Source: CAWCQC01 sp963819905 (GTDB lineage Bacteria; Actinomycetota; Thermoleophilia; Gaiellales; Gaiellaceae). Taken from it: 64,000 bases of DNA. Under the pieces are notes generated by a model. It was not told the origin of the DNA and ran no database searches. It saw only the letters and a list, made by a program, of their open reading frames with translations. The stretch covers positions 124,001 through 188,000 of the forward strand of contig CAWFXP010000010.1 of assembly GCA_963819905.1 (NCBI GenBank), written 5' to 3'. The stretch's first letter is position 1, and each line of letters opens with the position of its first letter. The position numbers and the translations under genes are program-made. Below are positions 1 through 9,490 of the stretch, piece after piece.

Positions 1-1
1 C

Positions 2-706
2 GGCGCCGACGGCGTGTACTCGCGAGTCAGGGACAACCTCCAGCTCGGTCGCCGCGTCGAGGATCTCGAGGACGGGTGCAGCCGCCACCTGGTCGAGCGG
101 AGCGCCGAAGACCCGAAAGAGGTCACGATCGAGTACTGGCACGGCGGGCGCCGGATCGGCATCTGTCCATGCAGCCCCGACGAGGTCTACGTCTACCTGT
201 GCTGTCCCGCGAGGGACGTTGGCGGACGCGCGAAGCCGCTCGACCGGGCGAGCTGGATCCGGTCGTTCCCTCATCTGCGTGACGCCGTCGAGCGGATTCC
301 CGACGAGGGTCGGTGGGCACCGTTCTTCAACGTCACGTGCACGTCGTGGTCGGCGGGCCGAACGGCGATCGTCGGCGACGCCGCGCACGCCATGTCGCCG
401 CAGCTCGGGCAGGGAGCCTGCGTGGCCATGACAAACGCGCTCGCGCTCGGCCAGGCGCTGGACACGCACGAGGACGTCCCCGTTGCTCTACGCGCGTGGG
501 AGCTGAGCGAGCGGCCCGTGACCGACGCAACGCAGAAGTACTCGCGCATCTACGGGAAGATCGGCGTCACCTGGACGGACCACCTGCTCGACCTCCGGTC
601 GGGTCTGGTCTGGCTCGTTGGCCGCTCTCAGTACGTTCAGCGGAAGGCGAACGTGGCTGCACACCACTTCCCGCGCCTCGCAGCCGTCGCAGGCGCCGAT
701 CGATAG
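2..706 (+). CDS. FAD-dependent monooxygenase, C-terminal part (5' end outside window)
   Basis: The frame is open from the left edge, so the N-terminal Rossmann part is missing. The visible 234 residues begin GADGVYSRVR, the DG motif of class A flavoprotein monooxygenases. GDAAHAMSPQLGQG, the GD motif that binds the FAD ribityl chain, follows at about residues 125-138. These enzymes use NAD(P)H and O2 to hydroxylate aromatic rings; relatives include NicC (6-hydroxynicotinate 3-monooxygenase), UbiH and salicylate hydroxylase. The next gene starts four bases downstream on the same strand, so the two are probably cotranscribed. The nearby NicX- and NicD-like genes make a pyridinol substrate attractive, but the visible half cannot settle it. 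Confidence 0.85.
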   Translation, partial: GADGVYSRVRDNLQLGRRVEDLEDGCSRHLVERSAEDPKEVTIEYWHGGRRIGICPCSPDEVYVYLCCPARDVGGRAKPLDRASWIRSFPHLRDAVERIPDEGRWAPFFNVTCTSWSAGRTAIVGDAAHAMSPQLGQGACVAMTNALALGQALDTHEDVPVALRAWELSERPVTDATQKYSRIYGKIGVTWTDHLLDLRSGLVWLVGRSQYVQRKANVAAHHFPRLAAVAGADR

Positions 707-710
707 CCGG

Positions 711-2402
711 ATGGGGGCCGGACACCCGGACGGCGCGGCTGAACTCGTCGTGGTCGCCGGCCGCGTCCTGACAATGGGCGGCGGCTCGGAGCGGAAAGCC
801 GAGATCGTTGCGATCTCCGGAGGGCGCGTCGTCGCCACCGGGCCGAGGTCGTTGCTCGCCGAGCTGGCATCGCCGCAGACGCAGATCGTCGACGCGGGCG
901 AGCGGACGGTCGTGCCCGGCTTCATCGACGTCCACGCCCACGCCGAGGTCGCCGCGCGCACGACGGCCATGACGATCGACTGCAGGGCGCCGACCTGCGA
1001 GTCGGTCGCCGACGTCCTCGACGTCCTGCGCGAGAACCTCGACCGCGTCGATCGCGGCTGGCTCGTAGGGCAGGGCAACCTCTTCTTCGACCAGAAGCTC
1101 GCCGACGGGCGGTTGCCGACCCGCGCCGAGCTCGACCAGGTGAGCACGGATGTCGCGATCGCCCTGAGAGCCGGAGGCCACGTCACGGTGCTCAACACGC
1201 GCGCGCTCGAGCTGTCCGGCATCGACCGGGCCTTCAGGCCTCCGGAGCACAGCGTCACAGGCCGCCCGATCGTCGAGCGTGACGGCAGCGAGCCGACTGG
1301 GGTTGTCAAGGAGATGGACAACCTCCTGCCGTTCCCGGGCATGGACGAGCCCTCGCTCCTCGAGGCGATCAGAAGCGGGCTTCGCGACGCCTTCACCCGG
1401 CACGGTGTCACGTGCGTCGGCGAGATCTCGGAGACGGTCGAGGGGCTGCGTCACATGGACGCTCTCCACGCGTCGGGCGAGCTCGGCACTCGCATCTGCG
1501 TCTACTTGTGGGCGCCGGGCACGATGACGCTCGAACAGGCGTGCAGCTGGCGCGACGTCCTCCGAACGCGCTCGCCCGAGTCGCTCTTCGCCATCCAGGG
1601 GGTAAAGCTCTTCGCCGACGGCGGCTACTCGGCGGCGAGCGCCGCGGTCAAGCGCGACTACGCGGGACGCCCCGGTTGGGCGGGAGCTCTTGCGCTGACG
1701 CCGGCCGACATCGTCGAGGCGTTGGAGAGGACGCGTGCGGCCGGGCTCCAGCTTGCCGTCCACGCGAACGGGGACCGCGCGCAGGAAGAGGTATGCGCCG
1801 CGGTCGAGTCGGCCGGGGGCGCCCCGCCGGGTCGCCTCCGGACGCGCGTCGAGCACGCCGGGAACTTCCTTCCCGAGTTCGAGGTGACGACGGACCATTG
1901 GCGCCGCGCAGGCATCGTCCCCGTGCCGCAGCCCGTCTTCCTCTACACCTTTGGCGACTACTTCCCCGTGTACCTCGGTGAGTACGGGACGAGGGGACGC
2001 TTCCCGTTCCGATCGCTCCTCGACGCCGGCTGGCGGCTATCAGGTAGCTCCGACGTGTGGGTTGGCTCCGAAGAGCAGGCGACCAATCCGTTCTTCAGCA
2101 TGTGGTCGGCCGTCAAGCGACAGACCTTCCGCGGCGAGGTCGTCGATCCGAACGAGCGGATCACGGTCGAGGAGGCCCTGCGAATGCACACCGTCGACGC
2201 GGCGGCCGTCGTCGGGCGCGAGGACGACCTCGGCTCCCTCGTTCCCGGCAAGGCCGCGGACTGCGTCGTGCTCGACCGCAATCCGCTCGACTGCGCGGCA
2301 GACGATCTGCTCACGGTGAAGGTCGACGCCGTGCTGATGGCGGGCAGAGTCGTCTACGAGCGGGACGGCGCCCGCCGCCTCGAGTCCAGACTCGGCGGCT
2401 AG
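711..2402 (+). CDS. amidohydrolase family protein (YtcJ-like)
   Basis: This 563-residue metal-dependent amidohydrolase is of the amidohydrolase 3 (YtcJ) type. Visible marks are the N-terminal beta-sandwich strand (VVVAGRVLTMGGG), FIDVHAHAE with the metal-binding H75-x-H77, KLFADGG, VHANGDRA, RVEHAG, SGSSDVWVG with the likely catalytic Asp, and a C-terminal GSLVPGKAADCVVL return to the sandwich. The frame also runs upstream to 618, but ATG 711 gives the normal family N-terminus and lies four bases after the monooxygenase stop. The family hydrolyses C-N bonds of exocyclic amides, ureas or cyclic imides; the substrate here cannot be read. It is not the amidohydrolase 2 type used by pyridine-ring decarboxylases such as PicC. 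Confidence 0.88.
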   Translation: MGAGHPDGAAELVVVAGRVLTMGGGSERKAEIVAISGGRVVATGPRSLLAELASPQTQIVDAGERTVVPGFIDVHAHAEVAARTTAMTIDCRAPTCESVADVLDVLRENLDRVDRGWLVGQGNLFFDQKLADGRLPTRAELDQVSTDVAIALRAGGHVTVLNTRALELSGIDRAFRPPEHSVTGRPIVERDGSEPTGVVKEMDNLLPFPGMDEPSLLEAIRSGLRDAFTRHGVTCVGEISETVEGLRHMDALHASGELGTRICVYLWAPGTMTLEQACSWRDVLRTRSPESLFAIQGVKLFADGGYSAASAAVKRDYAGRPGWAGALALTPADIVEALERTRAAGLQLAVHANGDRAQEEVCAAVESAGGAPPGRLRTRVEHAGNFLPEFEVTTDHWRRAGIVPVPQPVFLYTFGDYFPVYLGEYGTRGRFPFRSLLDAGWRLSGSSDVWVGSEEQATNPFFSMWSAVKRQTFRGEVVDPNERITVEEALRMHTVDAAAVVGREDDLGSLVPGKAADCVVLDRNPLDCAADDLLTVKVDAVLMAGRVVYERDGARRLESRLGG

Positions 2403-2432
2403 CGGCGTCCGGAGGCGCCGCGCGGCGGCGAC

Positions 2433-3507
2433 TCATGCGAACGCGATCGCTGCGCGGCTGGCCTTCAGGTCGTCGATGACGAACTCCCCGTCGACGAGCA
2501 CCGGCTCGTCGTCGAGGTAGACGCTGCAGTTCCGCATCGGGATATCGATGTGGCACGGCGTGTCGTTCGTGCCGCCGAGCTCCTGGTTCGGGCCGGTGGA
2601 GAAGAGAACGTTGCCGTAGAAGCAGCGGCTCTCCATGCCGATCGACCGCCTGTCGTTCGCGAGGCCCGACCAGCGGGCCTTCTCGTTGCAGCCCCACCCG
2701 ATGTGAGCGATCCCCCGCGCCTTCGGGTCGTCGAAGCCGGCGATGTAGTCGCGGAGCAGCTCGGCGTCGAAGCCTCCCTGGACGGCGACCATGAGCCCCT
2801 GCTCGATCGTGATCCGGATCGGATCCTCGACGTACTTCTTGAACGGCGTCACGATGATGTCGCCACGGTCGATCACGACCGTTCCGTCGACACCGTCGTC
2901 CGCTCCGCCTGTGAAGAGGAAGCCGGCCGGCCAATGATCCCAGCGACCCGGGGTCTCCGTGTACCCGTACTCGGTCATGACCCCGTACGTGCCAAGCTGG
3001 TAGACGACGTCGGTGCCTGCCTTGTTCGTGAAGCGGAAGGTCTTCGCGTTCGCGAATCAGCTCCTCGCTCGTCTCGACCCGCCGCCTGAGGTCGACTGTC
3101 GGGAAGAGACGCGCGAGGTTGTCGATCGGCTCGACGCAGAGCAGCATTCTCGCGCCCGCCTCCTGGATCTCGATCTGCTCTCGGGAGAAGAGAAGGAACA
3201 TGAGGTCGATGACGATGTCCGCCTGCTTCAGTGCCTCGATGGCGGGCCGATTGGCGCCGAGCGGCGTCGCCCCGACGGTCCAGGCCCCGGCGTCTCCGAC
3301 GAGCGTGCTGGAGACCTCCGGGAGGCGAACGTGGAACGCGGTCGCACCCAGTCTCTGTGCCGCGAGCATGAACGCGTCGGCGTAGTCCTGGCGCTCGTCT
3401 CCCTGGGAGAGAACCGCGACTGTCTCGCCCTCGTGAACCGTGCAGAGCTCGAGCTCCTTCGCGCACAACTCGACGAAGTCGCCGAAGGTCAGCTTCGAGA
3501 GAATCAT
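2433..3507 (-). CDS. nicX: NicX-like 2,5-dihydroxypyridine 5,6-dioxygenase (frameshifted)
   Basis: Two minus-strand frames make one protein of about 357 residues, the NicX length. The first runs from 3507 to about 3050; the second continues to 2433. Removing one base near 3046-3056 joins EELIR to NAKTFRFTNKAGTDV. The family also covers M29-like aminopeptidases. NicX-type iron ligands are visible: His in AHIGWG (about H268) and the H-x-D of TPCHIDIP (about H319, D321), close to H265, H318 and D320 that I recall for Pseudomonas NicX. NicX opens 2,5-dihydroxypyridine with O2 to N-formylmaleamate. The gene lies 27 bases downstream of the HpaB-like gene. The frameshift is either an assembly error or real inactivation. 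Confidence 0.72.
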
Positions 3508-3534
3508 TTCAGCCTCCTTGTCGTTCGGCCGCGG

Positions 3535-5132
3535 CTACGCGTCGCCGGTGGGACCGAGTGCCTCGAGCTCGAGCTCGAGTGTCCTGCGTGCCTCTTCCGC
3601 GAGACGAATCGACGGCGCCTCCATGCGCGGAGCGAACACCCGCTCGGGAGACGGGCCCAGCCCGATGAATGCACGGACCTCCTGGAGAAGCTGGCTTCGA
3701 TCCCACTCGCCGTACATGCGCTCCTTGAGGAACGGGACGTTCAGCGCGTTCGACTCCTCGAAGAGCTTCGACCGCGTGGCATGCTCGCTGGCCGCGACAT
3801 CCCAGACGAGGTTCATGATGAGGTTCTTCTCGCGCGCGGACACCTCGCGGGTGTCGAGGAACCACGAGAGGTTCTTTCCGAATGCGGCCGGCGTCTCGAG
3901 GTCCTTCTCGTCGAAGCGAAGGATGAGTCCCTGCCCGCAGATGTCCTGAAGGATGTGAAGGACACGCGGCAGGTTCTCCTGGGCGTACGAGCGTGCCGCC
4001 GTGACGATGTTGTGGTGGGGCGTCATGACGTCGTTCTCGGACGGGAACGCGAGCTCCTCGGCAGCGTGCTGCATACCCTGGAGCACGAGCGCGTACTCGA
4101 AGACGTCCGCCACGCGCTGCCTGATCACGGGGATGTCCTCGAGCTCGAGCGTGTCGACGATGAGCTGCGCCAGCCCCGCGTACATCTCCGCTTTGGCGAC
4201 GATGCGCACGAAGGTGTACCAGTGCTCCCACCGCGCCCAGACGTTGTAGAAGTTGACGGTGTGGAGCTCGCGCTTGCGGAGGGCCATGATCCGCTCGCGC
4301 GGGACGAACAGGTTGTCGAAGGCGACCAGCGCCTCGATCTCCTCGCCCTTGGACGTCAGAGGGTGCTGGTAGCCCGTCGTGCCCGGCCGGTGGACTACTT
4401 CCCTGCAGAACATGCGGAGACCTTCGGCATTCGCCGGCACGTAGACCCAGAAGCTCTCCTCGTCGAGCGGCGGGTGGAAACTCCCGAGGATCAGCTCGTT
4501 CGCCTGGGGAGCGGCGGTTCCCACGCCCTTGATGCCGCTGATCCAGATCCCCTCTGAGGTCTCCTTGACGATACGCGCCGTCGCGCGCTCCGGCGGCGAG
4601 GCGTCCGCGGCCGTGCCCGTGGCGCGTGCCCGAAAGCCTTGGGGGTCGACGATCGTCTCGGCGAGGTGGATGTTGTTGTCCTCCAGGTGCTGGATGTAGG
4701 AGACGATGTTCTCCGCGTACTCGGGCGAGTGCGTGCGAAAGCCGGCAGACACGCATACATGCCGATGGGAAGCGTGGCGATCATGTCGACGCCCCTGCCG
4801 TGCGTGCCCCAGCTGCGCCGGGCGACGAACTTGATCCCCTCGCGGCGGAACGCGAGGTCCTCCTTGGTACGGGGGATGAGATAGGACGACGTGACGCGGA
4901 CGCCGTCACTTCGAACGTACGTCAGCACGTTGCGCGCGTTCTCGTCGAACTGGAGATCGTAGATCTCGGCGATCGTGTCGATCCCCCCGGCCGTTGCGAA
5001 ATGCGTCGTGACGTCGTCGATGCGCTCGCCGAGATAGCGAACGTCGCGTCCGTCGCGCAACGTCTCCCGATACTCGTCCGCAGTCTTGAGACGATGCTCC
5101 TCGGTGGTCTTCGGTTCCTCGACGATCGCCAT
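3535..5132 (-). CDS. HpaB-family flavin-dependent monooxygenase, large component (frameshifted)
   Basis: N-terminal frame 5132 to about 4750 (KTADEYRETLRDGRDVRYLGERIDD) and C-terminal frame about 4752 to 3535 (GFRTHSPEYAENIVSYIQHLE onward) together give about 530 residues. That is the usual size of the HpaB/PheA acyl-CoA-dehydrogenase-like oxygenases, which use reduced FAD supplied by a separate reductase. Homologues hydroxylate phenols such as 4-hydroxyphenylacetate. One base near 4740-4755 is out of register. The flavin reductase lies 30 bases upstream and the NicX-like gene 27 bases downstream, so the run looks like reductase, oxygenase, ring-cleavage enzyme. A role in hydroxylating a pyridinol is inference. 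This is the first of three HpaB paralogues here. Confidence 0.8.
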
Positions 5133-5162
5133 GCTGCTACCTCCTTGTCGGATGCCGTGGGC

Positions 5163-5844
5163 TCACGCACCCACGCTGTCCCTCAGCTCGCCCTCTGCCT
5201 CGGGCGCCTCCGGAGGTGGCAGGCTGAACCTGAGCGGCATCGGGTAGTCATAGGAGAGGTGGTCGACGCTCTCGTCGGAGCGTCTCGCGCTGTCTCGCTC
5301 TGTCGAGGTTCCCAGGCGGTGGTACGAGCGAAGGTGGTAGACGAGCGGTCGATCGTCGGACGGCAGCACCACACCCTTCGCGCTGCCCAGGTAGATCACG
5401 TGGTCGCCGGCGGGAACGGCGCGGTGGACGGCGCAATCCACATGGGCCAGCGCGCGGGCGACCACGGGCGTGCCCGACCGGCCGCTCGAGACCGCGGGCG
5501 CCAGGCAGAACTCGTGCACGAACTTCGGCCGACCCGGCGTCGACGCCGCGTCGCGCCGCTCCGACCGACGCCTCGCCCAGCACGCTGACTCCGAAGGCCC
5601 CGGCCTCGGCGATCGCGCGCGCGCTCACCGTCCGCTCGCCGAGCGAGACGAGCAGTAGCGGCGGCTCGACGGACACCGAGCAGCACGCGGTGACTGTGAG
5701 GCCCCACGGCCTGTCGCCCACCCAGCACGTCACCATCACGACACCCGCGGCCAGGCGCCCCATCGCCTCACGGAAGAGCTCGGGACGGACCGGTGCGTCA
5801 TCCGCGGCCGAAACGGCTGCGGTTACATCGGCCGGGTTCCCCAT
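5163..5844 (-). CDS. flavin reductase-like protein (HpaC/RutF type, frameshifted)
   Basis: The first half (5844 to about 5560) carries FREAMGRLAAGVVMVTCWVG, GLTVTACCSVSVEPPLLLVS and an alanine-rich helix: the FMN-binding split-barrel of the NADH:FMN reductases that serve two-component monooxygenases. The second half (about 5550 to 5163) continues in another frame with KFVHEFCLAPAVSSG, HVDCAVHRAVPAGDHVIYLG and PLVYH. Joined, it has about 226 residues, longer than the usual 160-190 because of a C-terminal extension rich in Pro and Glu. ATG 5844 is preferred because it starts just before the domain. It should supply reduced flavin to the HpaB-like gene 30 bases downstream. Confidence 0.75.
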
Positions 5845-6127
5845 CCCATCCCTTCGAGGACCGCGACTTCCCTGGACGAGGCGATCCTCATCGGCCGCGT
5901 GCCCCAGCCCTGCTCCTCCGGCGGCGGCTCGCGGCCATGCGTGCAGTCCGCGGCGACCTGGTCTCCGACCGCCGCTGCGCGAGGGACCGGCAGGTCCAGC
6001 GGTTCTCTGCCGTCTCGGCGGCAAGGAGCGCGCGGCGCAGAACGTCCTCCCAATCGGTCGCGCCGCTCGGACGCGCGAGGCCGGCGAGAAGCCTGCGGAT
6101 CACCGGATCGTCACGGTGCCGGGTCAC
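5823..6127 (-). CDS. small hypothetical protein downstream of sigma factor, reading frame uncertain
   Basis: A GTG at 6127 overlaps the sigma-factor stop as GTGA. It opens VTRHRDDPVIRRLLAGLARP followed by DWEDVLRRALLAAETA, which looks like a genuine N-terminus. In that frame the protein ends at 5888 with an Arg-rich tail that looks like out-of-frame translation. In the neighbouring frame REPLDLPVPRAAAVGDQVA continues to a TAA at 5823, so a frameshift near 6000 is possible. The second frame has GWGTRPM twice, sixteen codons apart, from two similar 18-base stretches. An anti-sigma role would fit the position, but there is no membrane segment or zinc motif, so I assign no function. Confidence 0.35.
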
Positions 6128-6781
6128 GCATCCCCCGTGTCGCCGGCTCGGAGCTCGAGCAGGCGGGCGCGCAAGGTCCGATGGGCGGCGCTCAGTGTCG
6201 CGGCAACAGTGCCGGGTGTGACGCCGAGCGCATGCGCGATCTGTCGGTAGTCGAGGTCTGCGTAGTACCGAAGGAAGAGCGCGAGGCGCTGGCGCTCGGG
6301 GAGCAGGCCGATCAGCTCCCGCAGACGTCTCGTCCGCAGCATCGGCGGGCCAGACGGCTGCGCGGCGCTCGGACCAGCTCGTGGGGATGCGGTCGGCAAA
6401 CGCGTCTCTCCGCCGGCAGTTGCACGCGTGGTTCACGAGGATACGCCAGAGCCACGCCTCGAGGGGACCGTCTCCTCGATACTCGCTCCGGCGGAGAATC
6501 CCGCGTGCGAACGACTCCTGAACGGCATCGCGCCCGAGCTCGGGGTCGCCGACGATCGCCGCCGCGACGCGCAGGAAGCGTGCGAAGCTGGCTCGGTACA
6601 CGGCGGCGATCTCGTCGAGGAGCCGGTCGGTCGTTCCGTCGCGGGCGGCTTGCCGGCCGGTCGGCCGCGCCCGCAGGACGGATGGAAGGCGCAGCAGTCG
6701 GTGCGTCGCCTGCTCCGGCGACCCGATGCCGTCGCTCCTCGGCGTGCCATGCGATCGGAGCCGAGCGCCGGCCGCCCGCAC
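6124..6781 (-). CDS. ECF sigma-70 family RNA polymerase sigma factor (frameshifted)
   Basis: Region 2 is visible in the first frame: VYRASFARFLRVAAAIVGD, then GRDAVQESFARGI, then PLEAWLWRILVNHACNCRRR. Region 4 follows in a second frame: LRELIGLLPERQRLALFLRY, DLDYRQIAHALGVTPGTVAA and a LSAAHRTLRARL recognition helix. The two join by one base near 6320-6345, giving about 218 residues. The start is unsure: ATG 6781 leaves about 50 unstructured residues before region 2, and no good ribosome site is visible. Such factors direct RNA polymerase to a small regulon. Its position upstream of the flavin reductase, HpaB and NicX genes suggests it may control them; no autoregulatory promoter could be recognised. 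Confidence 0.72.
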
Positions 6782-6905
6782 CGCGGACCATGGCAGAGCA
6801 GCTGGCTCGCTTCTCGGTAGAAAGCCACTGATCCGCCTGCGTCCGCGATACCTCTATGACACGCTGCGGCCCACGAGTTCTTTAGCCGGTCGGGAACGGG
6901 ACGGG

Positions 6906-7724
6906 TCACGTGACGGTGCGCAGGAACGAGCGCGTCTCGGCGAGGAACCCGTCGAGGTTGTCCCACGGGACCATGTGGCCGGCGTCCGGAACGCCCGCCA
7001 GCCGCGCCGCGGGATTCGTGCCACGTACCTCGTCGAGCGCTTCTGCGGGGCAGACCGGGCTGTCGAGCCCGTAGAGAAAGAGAACGGGCGAGGGCGTGTC
7101 AGCCCAGTAGGCGAAGAAGTCCTCGGTGTGGAAGTTCTCATACGTCTCGACGACGGCGGTCTCGTCGCACGTCGCGAGCCACTCGGCGCGGATCCGGAGC
7201 TCTCGTTCGGGCCAGGTCGGGAAGAACGGGCGGATCTCGTCGGCGGTGGCTCCCGCGGCCGCCGCGCGCAACTGATCGACGTAGATCTCGAGTGGGAACG
7301 GGTAGGGGTTCCGGCCCGGGCCGGTGAGCGGCGGGTCGACGACGACAAGCGGCCCAACGATCCCAGGGTGGAGGGCAGCCAGAGCCGCGACGATCCTTGC
7401 GCCCATGGAGTGGCCGAGCACGATCGGGCGTTCGAGCGCCAGCGCCTCGATCAGGCCCGCGACGTCGGCCGCGTAGTCGCGCAGCCCGTAGCGTCCCGAG
7501 CCGCCCCGATCCGATAGCCCCCGCCCGCGAACGTCGATCGTGTACACGTGGAAGTCGACTGCGAGCTTCTCGGACACGAATTCCCACGTGATCGCCGGGC
7601 TCGTGATCCCGGGGACGACGAGAAGCGGCCGCGCGGGCGCGCCGTACTCCAGGTAGTGGTGGCGTAGGTCGTTTGCGACGACGTACCCGCTCGTCCCCCG
7701 CGGCGAGATCCTGCTCGGCGTCAT
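6906..7724 (-). CDS. nicD: NicD-like N-formylmaleamate deformylase (alpha/beta hydrolase)
   Basis: This complete 272-residue alpha/beta hydrolase reads like Pseudomonas putida NicD throughout: VVPGITSPAITWEFVSE, IDVRGRGLSDRGG, GHSMGAR, VVDPPLTGPGRNPYP, AEWLATCDE and DAGHMVPWDNLDGF. The triad falls at S106, D130 and H250, each five residues after the S101, D125 and H245 I recall for NicD. NicD hydrolyses N-formylmaleamate, the product of NicX, to maleamate and formate. ATG 7724 puts the core where NicD has it; the frame runs far upstream but overlaps the divergent SDR. Finding NicX- and NicD-type enzymes within 5 kb strengthens both calls. A related C-N hydrolase activity remains possible. Confidence 0.8.
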   Translation of the reverse strand: MTPSRISPRGTSGYVVANDLRHHYLEYGAPARPLLVVPGITSPAITWEFVSEKLAVDFHVYTIDVRGRGLSDRGGSGRYGLRDYAADVAGLIEALALERPIVLGHSMGARIVAALAALHPGIVGPLVVVDPPLTGPGRNPYPFPLEIYVDQLRAAAAGATADEIRPFFPTWPERELRIRAEWLATCDETAVVETYENFHTEDFFAYWADTPSPVLFLYGLDSPVCPAEALDEVRGTNPAARLAGVPDAGHMVPWDNLDGFLAETRSFLRTVT

Positions 7725-7805
7725 CCCCACCCCCGTTGAGCCTCGCACGACTGGCGGCCCGAGGATAACCGCGAACGCGCCACGGCGCTCGGTATGCTCC
7801 GCGCC

Positions 7806-8564
7806 ATGGCGCTCGCCGGCCCTCGCTTGGATGGCAAGGCCGCCGTCGTAACCGGAGCCAGCTCGGGCATCGGCAAGGGCATCGCCGAGGCGCTCGCCGC
7901 AGCGGGAGCCCGGGTCCTGGTTACCGGCCGTCACGCCGAGCGGCTTGCCGCCACGGCGGACGAGATCAATGCGACCGGAGGCGCCTGCCGGCAGCTCGCG
8001 CTGGATCTCACGGAGCCGGGGGCGTGCGAGGCACTCGTCGACGACGCGATCGACGGGCTCGGCGCGATCGACGTCCTCGTTCATTCTGCGGGGCTGTTCT
8101 GGCCGAAGCCGTTCGAGGAGACGCCGCTCGGCGAGTTCGACGCGCAATGGACGCTGAACGTGCGCGTTCCCTTCGAGCTGTCCCAGGTCGCGCTGCCCCA
8201 CCTGGGCCCGGGCTCGTCGATTCTCTTCGTCTCCTCCATCGCCGGGTACGTCGGCTTCCCGAACTCGTCCGCGTACTGCGCATCCAAGGGAGCCGTGGAG
8301 CTCCTCGCCAAGGCCCTGGCAGTCGAGCTCGCGCCGAGGCGGATCCGCGTCAATGTGATCGCGCCCGGCAACGTCCGCACGCCGATGAACGAGCATCTCT
8401 TGGCTCACCCGGAGTACATGAAGGCGATGCTCGATGCGACGCCTGCCCGACGCATCGGCGAAGTCGCCGAGATCGCGCCGTTCGCCGTTTTTCTCGCGTC
8501 GGACGCGGCGAGCTTCATGATCGGCTCCAGCGTCCTCATCGACGGCGGGTGGGCGGCCGCCTAG
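7806..8564 (+). CDS. SDR family NAD(P)-dependent oxidoreductase
   Basis: This classical short-chain dehydrogenase has about 252 residues. It shows the cofactor motif TGASSGIGKG near residue 15, NAG replaced by HSAG, the Ser of LFVSSIAGY, the catalytic YCASK pair, and the C-terminal ASFMIGSSVLIDGGW strand. ATG 7794 is in frame, but it lies inside TATGCT (7793-7798), which looks like a -10 box; a leaderless start at ATG 7806 would fit. The gene is divergent from the NicD-like gene and precedes the CitE-like gene by 20 bases, so those two are probably cotranscribed. The substrate, an alcohol or keto group, cannot be told. Confidence 0.88.
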   Translation: MALAGPRLDGKAAVVTGASSGIGKGIAEALAAAGARVLVTGRHAERLAATADEINATGGACRQLALDLTEPGACEALVDDAIDGLGAIDVLVHSAGLFWPKPFEETPLGEFDAQWTLNVRVPFELSQVALPHLGPGSSILFVSSIAGYVGFPNSSAYCASKGAVELLAKALAVELAPRRIRVNVIAPGNVRTPMNEHLLAHPEYMKAMLDATPARRIGEVAEIAPFAVFLASDAASFMIGSSVLIDGGWAAA

Positions 8565-8584
8565 CAGGATCGTCGCGCGCCGCC

Positions 8585-9490
8585 GTGCCAAACGCTCGGG
8601 CGATACGCAGCCTGCTCTTCTGCCCGGCCAACCGCGCCGACCTGATCGCGAAGCTCCCGCGCGCGGGGCCCGATGCCGTCGGCATCGACCTCGAAGACGG
8701 AACCCCGCTCGCGGAGAAGGAGTCGGGCCGCCGGATCGCGATCGACGGAGCACGAGACCTCCGCGAGACCGCTCCGTCGCTGCGGATCTTCATCCGGACG
8801 AACGATCCGCGCTCACCGTTCTTCGCGGACGATGTCGATGCCGTCGCTTCGGCGCCGATCGACGGCCTGATCATTCCGAAGGTCGAGCGGACGAGCGACG
8901 TCCTCGACCTGGAGGCGTCCCTCGCCGACGCCGAACGCGCGACAGGCGTACCTTCGCTTGCACTCGTCCTCGGGATCGAGTCGGGCCTCGGCGTGCTCCG
9001 CGCCGTCGACATCCTCACGGCGAGCGAGCGGGCGTGCGCCGCCTACTTCGGCGGGGACGACTTCGCTACCGACATCGGGGCGCGACGCACGCCCGGTGGA
9101 AACGAGGTGCTGTACGCGCGATCGCACGTCGCGCTGGCCGCTCGGGTCGCTCGGGTCCAGCCGATCGACCAGGGCGTCTTCGCGTTTCGCGACGACCGGC
9201 GGTTCGTGGACGATGCGGAACGTGGTCGCGATCTCGGGTACGAGGGCAAGCTTTGCGTCCATCCCCGTCAGGTTGCGCTCGCGCATCGCGTCTTCACGCC
9301 GACCCCCGAGGAGATCGACTGGAGCCGACGTGTGCTCGAGGCCTACCGCGCCGGCTTGCGGGCAGGACGGGCCGCGATCGAGGTCGACGGCGTCATGGTC
9401 GACGGGCCCCTGGTGAAGCGCGCCGAGGCCGTCCTTGCCCTGGCGGACGCAACGGTTTCGCGTGACGCCGAGCGCGACGACCGCGCGTAG
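8585..9490 (+). CDS. CitE-like HpcH/HpaI aldolase/citrate lyase family protein
   Basis: This 301-residue TIM barrel belongs to the CitE-like lyases. SLLFCPANRADLIAKLPRAG, GIDLEDGTPLAEKESGR, IPKVE, IESGLGVLRA, FGGDDFATDIGARRT and GKLCVHPRQV are the family marks; the Asp and Glu bind Mg2+ next to a CoA thioester. Members cleave malyl-CoA, citramalyl-CoA or related acids, or act as thioesterases. GTG 8585 is chosen because it begins the conserved strand and follows the SDR stop by 20 bases. It converges with the Mo hydroxylase gene with no gap, since TAG ends at 9490 and the opposite stop begins at 9491. The acyl group is not readable. Confidence 0.85.
   Translation: MPNARAIRSLLFCPANRADLIAKLPRAGPDAVGIDLEDGTPLAEKESGRRIAIDGARDLRETAPSLRIFIRTNDPRSPFFADDVDAVASAPIDGLIIPKVERTSDVLDLEASLADAERATGVPSLALVLGIESGLGVLRAVDILTASERACAAYFGGDDFATDIGARRTPGGNEVLYARSHVALAARVARVQPIDQGVFAFRDDRRFVDDAERGRDLGYEGKLCVHPRQVALAHRVFTPTPEEIDWSRRVLEAYRAGLRAGRAAIEVDGVMVDGPLVKRAEAVLALADATVSRDAERDDRA

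Noticed and set aside
2433..3507. M29 aminopeptidase
   Set aside because: The gene shows the NicX-type His and H-x-D iron ligands and lies near a NicD-like gene; general family likeness to M29 is weaker evidence.
6906..8753. 615-residue minus-strand ORF as one protein
   Set aside because: Only its last 272 codons match a family (NicD-like); the rest is antisense to the SDR gene and has shadow composition.
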